A stretch of DNA of 64,000 nucleotides from Methylobacterium sp. WL1 (GTDB lineage: Bacteria > Pseudomonadota > Alphaproteobacteria > Rhizobiales > Beijerinckiaceae). Where the stretch lies: assembly GCF_008000895.1 (NCBI RefSeq), contig NZ_CP042823.1, positions 1,116,001-1,180,000 of the forward strand, given 5' to 3'. Under the pieces are notes generated by a model, which saw only the letters and a program-made list of their open reading frames with translations, made no database searches and was not told the origin of the DNA. Shown here piece by piece: positions 33,520 through 43,180 of the stretch (the first letter of the stretch is position 1; each line of letters starts with the position of its first letter). Both the position numbers and the translations under genes were made by a program.

Positions 33520-35727
33520 TCACGCGCCCTTCATGCCGGAGAGGTCGAGGGGCAGGGCGCGCAGGCGCTGCCCGGTGGCGGAGAACACCGCGTTGGCGAT
33601 GGCCGGGGCCAGCACGGGGACGCCCGGCTCGCCGATGCCGGTGGGCGCGGCCTGGCTCGGCACGATATGCACCGCGACCTGCGGCATCTCGCTCATGCGG
33701 GTCGGCGCGTAGGCGTCGAAATTGTGCTCCTGCACCTGACCGTCCTTCAGCGTGATGCGGTTGCGCAGCACCGCCGACAGCGCGAAGCCGACCGCGCCCT
33801 CGACCTGGGCGCGGATCACGTCCGGATTGACCGGGATTCCGACATCCACCGCCGCCACGATCCGGTTCACCCGGATCCCGGAATCCTGGGCGGTGACGTC
33901 GGCCACCATGGCGACGTATGAACCGAAGGATTCGTGGACCGCGACCCCGAGGCCGCGGCCCTTCTCTTGCGGCTTGTTCTGCGGCTTGTCCGACCAGCCG
34001 GCCTTGTCGGCGGCGAGCTTCAGCACGCCCGAGAGCCGCGGCGCCTGCGTCAGCAGCGACAGCCGGTAGGCCACCGGATCGACGTCTGCGGCGTGGGCCA
34101 GCTCGTCGATCATCACCTCCATGACGTGCGCCGTGTGGGTGTGGCCGACCGAGCGCCACCACAGGACCGGCACGCCCTCGCGGCCGTTATGGACGCCGAA
34201 CCGGTAGGCCGGCAGCGCGTAGGGCGTGTCGGAGGCGCCCTCGACGGTGGTCGAGTCGATCCCGTTCTTGACGATCATCGCCTCGAAGGGCGAGCCGATC
34301 ATGATGGACTTGCCGACCATGACGTGGTCCCAGCCGACCACCGCACCCTTGGCGTCGATGCCGGCCCGGACCTTGTGCAGCACGGTCGGGCGGTAATAGC
34401 CGCCGGCCATGTCGTCCTCGCGGGTCCAGACCAGGTGGATGGGAGCCGTCTCGCCGGCGGCCTTGAACACGGTGGCGGCTTCCGCGAGGTAGTCGGCGGT
34501 GGGCGTCGCCCGGCGCCCGAAGGACCCGCCGGCCCAGTTGCTGTGGAGCCGGACCCGGTCGGGCGTCACCCCGAGGATCGCCGCCATGGTCGCCTGCTCC
34601 ACGGTCTGGAACTGGAAGCCGGCATAGACGTCGTAGCCGCCGTCGGCCGCCCGCTCGATCGTGGCGTTCAGGGGCTCCATCGCGGCATGGGCGAGGTACG
34701 GGAAGGTGAACTCGGCCTCGATCACCTTGGCGGCGCCGTTCAACGCGGCCTGCGGGTCGCCGCGCTCGGAGGCGGTGAGGCCGGGGCCCTTGGCGCGCTC
34801 CCGGTACTCGGCCAGGATCGCGTCCGACGAGCGGGTCTCGGCGGTGCTGTCATCCCAGGCGACGGTGAGCGCCTCGCGGCCCTTCATGGCCGCCCAGGTG
34901 TCCCGGGCGATCACCGCCACGCCGGTGGGGACCTGCACCACGTCGAGCACGCCCACGACCTTCCGGGCCGCGGCGGCGTCGAAGCTCTTCACGGTGGCGC
35001 CGAAGCGCGGGGCGCGGGCGACCACGGCGGTGACCTGGTTCGGGCGGCGGATGTCGAGGGAGTAGACCGCCGAGCCGTTGGTCTTGGCCACGGAATCGAG
35101 GCGCGGCACCGTCCGGCCGATCAGCGTCCACTCGCTCGGGTCCTTGAGCCGCGGCTCGGACGGGACCGGCAGGGAGGCGGCCGAGGCCGCGAGTTCGCCG
35201 AACCGGGCCTGCCGGCCCGAGGGTTCGTGGCGGACCACGCCCTCGGCCACCGTGATCTGCGCCACCGGGACCTTCCAGCGGAAGGCCGCCTCGGCCATCA
35301 GCATCTCCCGGGCGGCGGCCCCGGCCTTGCGCAGCTGGAACCAGGAATTGGCCACCGCGGTGGAGCCGCCGGTGCCCTGGATCGGGCCCATCAGGCTGTT
35401 GTTGTAGAGCGTCGCGTCCGCGGGCGCGAACTCGGTGCGGACCGTCTTCCAGTCGGCGCCGAGCTCGTCGGCCAGGATCGTGGCCAGCCCGGTCGTGTTC
35501 CCCTGGCCCATGTCGAGGTGCTTGATCACCACCGTGACGGTGTCGTCCGGGGCGATCCGCACGAAGGCGTTGGGTTGGGCCTTGACGCTCGCGAGGTCCG
35601 GGCCGGCGGCGGCCCGGGCGGGCTTCGTGTCGAGCCGGAAGGCGACCACGATGGCGCCGGCGCCGGCCAGGAGGCCGCGGCGGCTGGGACGGACGGGGGA
35701 TGCGTTCGGTCGACGGGCGTTCAGCAT
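33520..35727 (-). CDS. Molybdenum hydroxylase large subunit (IorB-like)
   Basis: This 735-residue protein is the molybdopterin-binding subunit of a two-component xanthine-oxidase-family enzyme resembling isoquinoline 1-oxidoreductase or membrane-bound aldehyde dehydrogenase. A twin-arginine signal (SRRGLLAGAGAIVVAF, residues 15-30) predicts periplasmic export. Family segments are HLDMGQGNTTGLATILADEL, PIQGTGGSTAVANSW, NWAGGSFGRRATPTAD and WRSVGHTHTAHVMEV, with the catalytic glutamate in PTGIGEPGVPVLAPAIANAV near the end. It follows the iron-sulfur subunit by 59 bp. Substrate not predictable, with aldehydes or N-heterocycles typical. Confidence 0.9.
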   Translation of the reverse strand: MLNARRPNASPVRPSRRGLLAGAGAIVVAFRLDTKPARAAAGPDLASVKAQPNAFVRIAPDDTVTVVIKHLDMGQGNTTGLATILADELGADWKTVRTEFAPADATLYNNSLMGPIQGTGGSTAVANSWFQLRKAGAAAREMLMAEAAFRWKVPVAQITVAEGVVRHEPSGRQARFGELAASAASLPVPSEPRLKDPSEWTLIGRTVPRLDSVAKTNGSAVYSLDIRRPNQVTAVVARAPRFGATVKSFDAAAARKVVGVLDVVQVPTGVAVIARDTWAAMKGREALTVAWDDSTAETRSSDAILAEYRERAKGPGLTASERGDPQAALNGAAKVIEAEFTFPYLAHAAMEPLNATIERAADGGYDVYAGFQFQTVEQATMAAILGVTPDRVRLHSNWAGGSFGRRATPTADYLAEAATVFKAAGETAPIHLVWTREDDMAGGYYRPTVLHKVRAGIDAKGAVVGWDHVMVGKSIMIGSPFEAMIVKNGIDSTTVEGASDTPYALPAYRFGVHNGREGVPVLWWRSVGHTHTAHVMEVMIDELAHAADVDPVAYRLSLLTQAPRLSGVLKLAADKAGWSDKPQNKPQEKGRGLGVAVHESFGSYVAMVADVTAQDSGIRVNRIVAAVDVGIPVNPDVIRAQVEGAVGFALSAVLRNRITLKDGQVQEHNFDAYAPTRMSEMPQVAVHIVPSQAAPTGIGEPGVPVLAPAIANAVFSATGQRLRALPLDLSGMKGA

Positions 35728-35785
35728 GGCGGCGATGCTCCGGTCAGGACCGCGGGGAGGGGCAGAGGGGTCTGCAGAGGGGTCT

Positions 35786-36241
35786 TCAGGCGAGGTCGCG
35801 CGCGGCCTCGTGGATCGCGGCGCGGATGCGCTGATAGGTGCCGCAGCGGCAGATGTTGCCGTCCATGGCGCCGTCGATGTCGGCGTCGGAGGGCTTGGCG
35901 TTGCCGGACAGGAGCCCGATCGCCGACATGATCTGTCCGGACTGGCAGTAGCCGCACTGCACGACGTCGAGCTTGCGCCACGCGGCCTGGACGGCCTCGG
36001 CCACGCGGCCGGACACGCCCTCGATGGTGATCACCTGGGCGGTGCCGACATCGCCCACCTTAGTCTGGCAGGACCGCACCGGCTGCCCGTCGAGATGGAC
36101 CGTGCAGGCGCCGCACTGGGCGATGCCGCAGCCGTACTTGGTGCCGGTGGCGTCGAGGCGGTCGCGCAGCACCCACAGCAGGGGCATGTCCGGATCGGCG
36201 TCGACCGTGTGGGTAACGCCGTTGACGGTGAGCTTCGGCAT
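35786..36241 (-). CDS. (2Fe-2S) subunit of the molybdenum hydroxylase (IorA-like)
   Basis: This 151-residue protein carries both [2Fe-2S] clusters of the enzyme. The plant-ferredoxin type has C38, C43, C46 and C58 ([18 protein letters not shown] ... SCQT). The helical type has C96, C99, C131 and C133 ([11 protein letters not shown] ... [12 protein letters not shown]). There is no signal peptide, so it would be carried out with the twin-arginine large subunit. ATG 36241 begins the normal MPKLTVNG start. It is the first gene of the operon. A cytochrome c subunit often present in such enzymes is not seen nearby. Confidence 0.93.
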   Translation of the reverse strand: MPKLTVNGVTHTVDADPDMPLLWVLRDRLDATGTKYGCGIAQCGACTVHLDGQPVRSCQTKVGDVGTAQVITIEGVSGRVAEAVQAAWRKLDVVQCGYCQSGQIMSAIGLLSGNAKPSDADIDGAMDGNICRCGTYQRIRAAIHEAARDLA

Positions 36242-36521
36242 GGTCGGCGGCCCTCGATCGACACGCGGGATCCGGGCGCGCGCCGGATCGCGGCGCTTCG
36301 GCCCCGCCACGCGAGTCGTTTACCGTAACCGGCCCCGCCTGGCCAACGATGTGTGGCGCCGCACGTCGATCCGGCCGGCCGATCGCCATGGCGCGGACGC
36401 CGATGCGTAAGATGCGACCGATGCCGGCAGCCGCTTCTTAAGACATCCGCCCCATCCTGGCGCCGTCGCCCCCCTGCCCAGCTGCCTCGCCGCCGCGTTC
36501 GAGCCGAGTTTCAACAATCCC

Positions 36522-38057
<1,536 letters not shown>

Positions 38058-38190
38058 ACGAAGGGGTTCCCGAAGGGCTCAGCCCGTCGGCGGGGATTCG
38101 GGGGCGGAGCCCCTGATCATCGGGCGAAGCCCGGCACCAGGGCTCCGCCCTGGACCCGCAAAAGGTCTCGGACCTTTCGAAACCGGGACC
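38058..38190. repeat. 3'-end palindromic repeat, copy E (complete)
   Basis: Between the convergent kinase and EVE genes. It shows all modules in order: GAAGGGCTCAGCCCGTC, GGGGGCGGAGCCCCTG, GGGCGAAGCCC, CAGGGCTCCGCCCTGGACCC and AAAAGGTCTCGGACCTTTC. The last module forms a stem of about 7 bp flanked by A and T residues, like a two-way terminator. Confidence 0.85.
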
Positions 38191-38607
38191 TTACGGGATC
38201 TCAGCCAGGGCGCGGATGCGGTTCCATTCGGCCTCGGTGACCGGCTGAACCGACAGGCGCGAGTTGTTCACCAGCACCATGTCGGCCAGCGCCGGGTCGG
38301 CCTTGATCGCGTCCAGCGTCACCGGCCGGGGCAGCGCCGCGACAGCCTTCAGGTCGACCATGCCGAAACGGCCGGTTTCGTCGGTGTGGTCGGGGTAGTA
38401 GGGCCGGATCACCGCGACGATGCCGACCACGGCCTTGCCTTCGTTCGAGTGGTAGAAGAAGCCCTGCTCGCCGACCTGCATGGCCATCAGGTGCTTCTTG
38501 GCCAGGTGGTTGCGCACGCCGTTCCAGTGGGTGCCGGCCGCACCGGCCGCGACCTGCTGGTCCCACGACCAGGTCGCGGGCTCGGATTTGAACAGCCAGT
38601 ACGCCAT
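38191..38607 (-). CDS. EVE-domain protein
   Basis: This 138-residue protein is a complete EVE domain (PUA/YTH-like fold): AYWLFKSEPATWSWDQQVAAG at the start, THWNGVRNHLAKKHLMAM, VGEQGFFYHSN, VVGIVAVIRPYYPD and LVNNSRLSVQPVTEAEW near the end. EVE domains bind modified bases in nucleic acids, and stand-alone versions are common in proteobacteria with unknown role. ATG 38607 gives the usual length. Its neighbours offer no further hint. Confidence 0.9.
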   Translation of the reverse strand: MAYWLFKSEPATWSWDQQVAAGAAGTHWNGVRNHLAKKHLMAMQVGEQGFFYHSNEGKAVVGIVAVIRPYYPDHTDETGRFGMVDLKAVAALPRPVTLDAIKADPALADMVLVNNSRLSVQPVTEAEWNRIRALAEIP

Positions 38608-38698
38608 CACGCCCTCTCTCGCGGGGCCGCCCCGTCGCGGCGGCACGGCCCCCATAGCGCAGCTGTCCCCGGCGCGGACAGGCCCCTCCGGTCCCGGC

Positions 38699-39245
38699 TC
38701 ACCGCCCGTTGCGGCCGAGCACGAGCCGGCTGGCGCCCGCGAAGGCCCAGGCGCAGAGCCCGCCATACAGCATGACGCCGTCGACGCCCCGGACCAGCGC
38801 CTGCCGGGCGATCGATGCCGCCCGGCACCGGCGTCGGCCAGCGCCAGATTGCCGGCCGCCACCGTCTCCGCGAGGGCGTCGAGCGCCGCCCCTGCGCCAG
38901 CGGGGCGAGGCCCGCCCGGACGCCCTGGAGCAGGATGAAACCCATCGGGGCGATGTTGACGGAAAGCGCGATCATCCGCGCGCTCATGTCCATGCCCGCG
39001 GCCATCCCGGCGCGCTCCGGCGGCAGGGCGCCCGTGGCGGTGTTGGTCACGGGGGTGTTGGTGAGGCCGAGGCCGGTGCCGGCCAGGAGGCAGCCGGGCA
39101 GCAGCGTCAGCCAGCCCGCCTGCGCGCCGGTGGCGGCCGCGCGCATCAGCAGGACGCCGGCGCCGATGGCGAACAGGCCGAGCGGGATGACCACGCCCGG
39201 GCCGTGGCGCAGGAGTAGGCGCTCCGACAGGGGCGGCGCGACGGC
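38699..39245 (-). pseudogene. C-terminal remnant of an MFS efflux transporter
   Basis: About 170 residues of the C-terminal half of a DHA2-type drug-efflux transporter remain. PPLSERLLLRHGPGVVIPLG, a membrane helix LGLFAIGAGVLLM, TLLPGCLLAGTGLGLTNTPVTNTATGALP (in parts) and MSARMIALSVNIAPMGF are in one frame. ALDALAETVAAGNLALADAG is in a second and ARQALVRGVDGVMLYGGLCAW in a third, ending at the stop at 38699. Two small indels near 38890 and 38822 separate the pieces. The N-terminal half is absent: homology stops near 39243, exactly where a LysR fragment begins on the other strand. Confidence 0.82.
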
Positions 39246-39632
39246 GACATCCTCGGGCCGGAGCATTTCGGCTGGTTCGCGGCCCCGCATTTCGAGCACC
39301 GGGCCGGCGAGACGTTGCGCCTGGCCGCGACCTCGCCCTGCTGCTCCGTGCGGGACGTCGCCATCCAGTTGCTGGACCGGGCCGGGATTCCCTGGACGGA
39401 GGTGTTCGTCGGCGGCACCGCGGCGATCAGCGCGGCCCTGTCGGCGGGGCTGGCGGTCTCGGCCTTCCCGCGCCGGCTCGCCCCGGCCGACGTGATCGAT
39501 GTCGGCGACGTTCTGGGGCTTCCGCCGATCCCCGCACTCGCCCTGGTGCTGCACTCGTCCCTCACCGTTCCGCGCAGCAAGGACGCGCTGCGGGCGATCA
39601 CGGCGGCGTTCCGGGAGCACCGGCGGGGTTAG
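39240..39632 (+). pseudogene. C-terminal remnant of a LysR-family regulator
   Basis: The frame from about 39240 codes the C-terminal half of a LysR effector domain: DGDILGPEHFGWFAAPHFEH, LRLAATSPCCSVRDVAIQLL, VGGTAAISAALSAGLAVSAFP and LTVPRSKDALRAITAAFREH, ending with TAG at 39632. There is no DNA-binding domain and no start codon in a sensible place. The upstream half, and the promoter shared with the divergent MFS gene, are missing. The two remnants meet back to back, pointing to an internal deletion of a regulator/pump pair. Confidence 0.82.
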
Positions 39633-39650
39633 GGCGCTCGCACGACGACT

Positions 39651-39768
39651 TGAGGGTTTCCAAAGGGCTCCGCCCTTTGGCGAGGTTCGGGGGCGGAGCC
39701 CCTGAGACACCTTTCAGGCGACCAGGGCTCCGCCCTGGACCCGCAAAAGGTCCCGACCTTTTGAAACC
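39651..39768. repeat. 3'-end palindromic repeat, copy F (complete)
   Basis: Between the LysR remnant and convergent gpsA. Modules: CCAAAGGGCTCCGCCCTTTGG, GGGGGCGGAGCCCCTGAG, CAGGGCTCCGCCCTGGACCC and AAAAGGTCCCGACCTTTTG. Close to copy E. Confidence 0.85.
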
Positions 39769-40755
39769 CTAATCCGACTCGCCGCGCAGCGGCCGGGCAA
39801 GCAGGCCGGCGATCACGTCCTCGACGCCGGCCCGGCCCGTCACGATCGCCGCGACGGCCTGCGCCACCGGCATGTCGATCGCCCGGGCCGCCGCCAGGCT
39901 GGCCAGGGCCGCGGCCGTGAAGGCGCCCTCGGCGAGCTTGCCGCCCGACGCCGCCTCCGGGCTCGCCCCGGCGCCGAGCCGCTGCCCGAAGGCGAAGTTG
40001 CGCGATTGCGGCGAGGAGGCGGTGAGCACCAGATCGCCGAGGCCGGAAAGGCCCATCAGGGTCTCGCCGGCCTCCGAACGCCCGGGCGAAGCGCATCAGC
40101 TCGGCGAAGGCGCGGGCGATCAGGGCCGCCCGGGCGCTCTCGCCGAGGCCCCGGCCCGCCACGATCCCGCAGGCGATGGCCAGCACGTTCTTGCCGGCGC
40201 CGCCGATCTCGACGCCGCGCACGTCGTCGGTGTGGTAGAGCCGGAAGCTCGGCCCCGAGAGCAATGCACTCAACGACGCGGCGAGCCCGGGATCCGTCGC
40301 CGCCAGGGTGACGGCCGTGGGAAGGCCGCGGGCGACGTCGACCGCGAAGCTCGGGCCGGACAGGACAGCGACCGGCGTTCCCGGCGGCAGGACCTCTTCG
40401 GCGACCGCGCTCAGGAAGCTGTCGCTGCCGCGCTCGATCCCCTTGGCGCAGAGGATCACCGGCCCGGCCGAGGCGAGGGGACCGCGCAGGGTCTCCAGCA
40501 CGCCGCGCACGGTCTGGGCCGGCACGACCAGCAGGGTCGCCCGGGCGCCGGCGAGTTGTTCGGATTGCCCTGTCACCACGATCCGGTCGTGGAGCGGCAC
40601 GCCCGGCAGGTAGCGCGGGTTCTCCCGCGCGGCCTGCAGCCTAGCGGCGGCCTCCGGGTCGCGCAGCCAGAGCGGACTGGAGCCGGCGGCCGCGGCGCGT
40701 TGGCCAGCGCCGTGCCCCAGGCGCCGCCGCCGACGACGTTGATGGGTGCGCTCAT
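39769..40755 (-). pseudogene. gpsA: Glycerol-3-phosphate dehydrogenase [NAD(P)+], apparent frameshifts
   Basis: GpsA makes sn-glycerol 3-phosphate for phospholipids. It is readable in three frames: MSAPINVVGGGAWGTALANA with the GxGxxG nucleotide fold from ATG 40755, then LWLRDPEAAARLQ through ILCAKGIERGSD, AVLSGPSFAVDVARGLP, GAGKNVLAIACGIVAGRGLGESARAAL (in parts). Finally [20 protein letters not shown] runs to the stop at 39769. One-base indels lie near 40690-40702 and 40072-40082. Because this enzyme is normally essential and tsaD next door is also broken, sequence errors are the likelier cause. Its start overlaps the GNAT stop (ATGA). Confidence 0.85.
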
Positions 40756-41305
40756 GCCGAAACCCCCGCCTGTTCAAGCCGATAGAGGATGTGGCTGCGC
40801 AGCGGCCCCTCCGGCACCGCCGGATGCGCGAACGTCTCCGCCCGCACCATGCCGAGGCGCTCCATCACCGCCAACGAGCGCCGATTGCCGGACGCGGTGT
40901 ACGCCACGACCGCCCGGATGCCGCAGCGCCCGGCGAGGTCGGCCAGCGTCAACGCGCCGCCCGGGTTGCGAGGCCGTGGCCCCAGGCATCCCGGGCGAGG
41001 CGCCAGCCGATCTCGATGGTCGCGCCGACCCGCTCGCCCCCCGGGAACGGCATGGCCCGCATGATCCGGAACGCCCCGACGAAGCCGACGAACCGGCCGT
41101 CCCGCTCCAGGGCCCAGGGGCCGAACCCGTCCGCCACGAAGCGCCGGTCATAGCTGCTCGCCTCGGCGGCGCTCTCGGCCTCGGTCCGGGGCCGGGGGAA
41201 GAATTCCATCACCGCCGGATCGGCGTTGAGCGCCGCGAACGGGGTCGTGTCGGCCGGACGCCAGCGGCGCAGGAGCAGGTCGCCGTCCTGAAGGCCGTCC
41301 GGCAT
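40752..41305 (-). pseudogene. GNAT acetyltransferase (RimJ-like) with one frameshift
   Basis: The first part, from ATG 41305, reads LLLRRWRPADTTPFAALNAD, VMEFFPRP, FGPWALERDGRFVGFVGAF and GATIEIGWRLARDAWGHGLA. The acetyl-CoA binding end (TLADLAGRCGIRAVVAYTAS, NRRSLAVMERLGMVR) lies in another frame and ends at 40752. An indel near 40950-40960 separates them. The complete product would be a RimJ/RimL-type N-acetyltransferase of about 185 residues. The frame is also continuous upstream, without a stop, with the GKIRR repeat and the next protein. Confidence 0.8.
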
Positions 41306-41677
41306 TGGGGCCGTCGCGATCTCGCTGCGCCGGAGCTTCCCGCGCCGGATCTTGCCGCGCCGGATCTTGCCGCGCCGGATCTTGCCGCGCCGGATCTTGC
41401 CGCGCCGGATCTTGCCGCGCCGGATCTTGCCGCGCCAAGCCAGGGAACGCCGGTTCAGCAGGGCGAGGTCGGCGGTGCCGGCCAGCACCGCCTCCCCGAG
41501 GGCGATCGCGTGCTCAAGGCCGTCGGCCGGCATGTTGGCGTGGGCGGGCGCCGCCACGCTGTCGCGCCAGGGGCCGCCGCAGGCATTGTCCAGGAGGATG
41601 CGGGCGAAGCAATGATCGAGGCGCACCGGCCAGCCGGGCCGGGCGGCCTGCAGGCGGCACGCGACGAGATCCTGCAC
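41306..41677 (-). CDS. Conserved-looking protein with basic GKIRR repeat tail, in frame with GNAT
   Basis: From GTG 41677 the product reads CRLQAARPGWPVRLDHCFAR, ILLDNACGGPWRDSVAAPA, LEHAIALGEAVLAGTADLAL and NRRSLAWRGK. This resembles a small alphaproteobacterial protein often found beside GNAT genes, function unknown. It does not stop there. It runs through six exact copies of a 15-bp repeat coding GKIRR and then into the GNAT start in the same frame. Either a stop was lost when the repeat expanded, or the two are made as one fused protein. Start choice is uncertain. Confidence 0.55.
41341..41430. repeat. Six perfect 15-bp tandem repeats
   Basis: CGCGCCGGATCTTGC is repeated exactly six times, with decayed copies on both sides (41326-41340 and after 41430). 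It is in frame on the minus strand and codes Gly-Lys-Ile-Arg-Arg units. Copy number is a multiple of three bases, so changes would keep the frame. Confidence 0.95.
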
Positions 41678-41702
41678 TGCGCGCGCCGGTCCGCGCCGGT
41701 GC

Positions 41703-42752
41703 TCATCCGGCCGGGACCGCGTCCCGGCCGGGTCGACCAGCGGCCAGCGGGGGCGGGCCGGCGCGGTCAGGTCGTCGACGAGCCCGAGCCGCAGGCGCTC
41801 CAGCCCGGCAGCGATCATGCGCCGTTGTCGCCGCAGAGCGGCAGGGGCGGGGCGACAAGGAGGCCACGCCTCGCCGGCCAAAACCGCCAAAGCGCGACGG
41901 ATCGCGCCGTTGGCCGAGACGCGCCTGCCGCCACCAGGGCGGTGGGCCGGCCGGCGACGCCCGAGAGGCGCGCAGGGCGACCCGGGCGCGGTCCACCACC
42001 ACGTCGACCACGGCGGCCTGGAAGCTCGCGCACAGGTCGGCGACGTCGCGCTCGGCCAGCGGGGCGATCCGCTCGGCCTCGATCCGCAGGGCGGTCTTGA
42101 GACCCGACAGGGAGAAATCCGCCTCGCGCCGGCCCAGCATCGGCCGGGGCAGGGCGAAGCGCTCGGGGTCGCCCGACTCGGCCATGCGCTCGACCTCGGG
42201 GCCGCCGGGGTAGCCGAGGCCCAGCAGCTTGGCGACCTTGTCGAAGGCCTCGCCGATGGCGTCGTCCACCGTGGAGCCGAGGCGCACATAGTCGCCGACC
42301 CCGCGCACGGCGACGAGCTGGGTGTGGCCGCCCGAGGCCAGCAGCAGGAGATACGGGAAGGGCAGGTTGTCGGTCAGCCGCGCGGTGAGCGCGTGGGCCT
42401 CGAGGTGGTTGACCGCGAGCAGCGGCTTGCGGGTCACCAGGGCCAGGGTCTTGGCGGTGACGAGGCCGACCAGCACGCCGCCGATCAGCCCGGGCCCGGC
42501 CGCCACCGCGATCCCGTCGAGGTCGGAAAAGCCGATCCCGGCCCGGTCGAGGGCGCGGGCGATCAGCCGGTCGAGCACCTCGACATGGGCCCGGGCGGCG
42601 ATCTCGGGCACGACGCCGCCGTAGGCGGCGTGCTCGGCGATCTGGCTCAGGATCTCGTTGGCGCGGATCTGCGCGGCCCCGTCCTCATCCACGGACACCA
42701 CGGCGGCGGCAGTCTCGTCGCAGGTGGTCTCGATGCCGAGCACGGTCTTCAC
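41703..42752 (-). pseudogene. tsaD: tRNA N6-threonylcarbamoyladenosine transferase TsaD, apparent frameshifts
   Basis: From GTG 42752 (AGGGAG upstream) the first 260 residues are a normal Tsa[46 protein letters not shown] and the metal-binding VNHLEAHAL with H116 and H120. Then [42 protein letters not shown] and [17 protein letters not shown] are found in successive frames between 41970 and 41800. At least four small indels are therefore needed in about 150 bp. TsaD makes the universal t6A37 tRNA modification and is essential in most bacteria, so this cluster points to consensus errors rather than decay. Confidence 0.88.
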
Positions 42753-42863
42753 GGGCCACTCCCTAGGGTCATCGGACCTGCAGGCCCCGCCCGGGAGCCC
42801 GCCGGGCCGGCGTAATCCGGGCGCCGGGCGAGCGCAATGACCGCCCGGCGCCCCATGGCAGGC

Positions 42864-43073
42864 TCAGTCGACCGCGATCATCACGTCGGAGGCCTTCACC
42901 ACGGCGTAGGCCGGGCCGCCGGCCACGAGCTTGAGGGCATCGACCGCCTCGTTGGTGATCGCGGCGGTGACCACCTGGCCGGGGCTGATCTCGATCTTCA
43001 CGTGGGCGGTGGTCGAGCCCTTGTCGACCGAGACCACGGTGCCCTTGAGGACGTTGCGCGCGCTGATCTTCAT
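42864..43073 (-). CDS. Mop-domain molybdate-binding protein
   Basis: This 69-residue protein is a single Mop/TOBE domain: MKISARNVLKGTVVSVDKGS, TAHVKIEISPGQVVTAAIT, and ALKLVAGGPAYAVVKASDVMIAV. Such molbindins assemble into hexamers that bind and store molybdate in the cytoplasm. A molybdenum hydroxylase is encoded about 7 kb away, but the two are not in one operon. Confidence 0.92.
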   Translation of the reverse strand: MKISARNVLKGTVVSVDKGSTTAHVKIEISPGQVVTAAITNEAVDALKLVAGGPAYAVVKASDVMIAVD

Positions 43074-43180
43074 GCTGTCGTGCTCCGAAGCTCACTCGGC
43101 CGAATCGGGCCGCATCCGGCGCGTGTCCTACAGCATGGCGCGGGTCGGCGCGACCACCCGGGGGCGGGGGGACAGGTCCG

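Noticed and set aside
41341-41430. Possible CRISPR array
   Set aside because: The repeats are 15 bp, contiguous and without spacers, and are in a coding frame; this is a tandem coding repeat.
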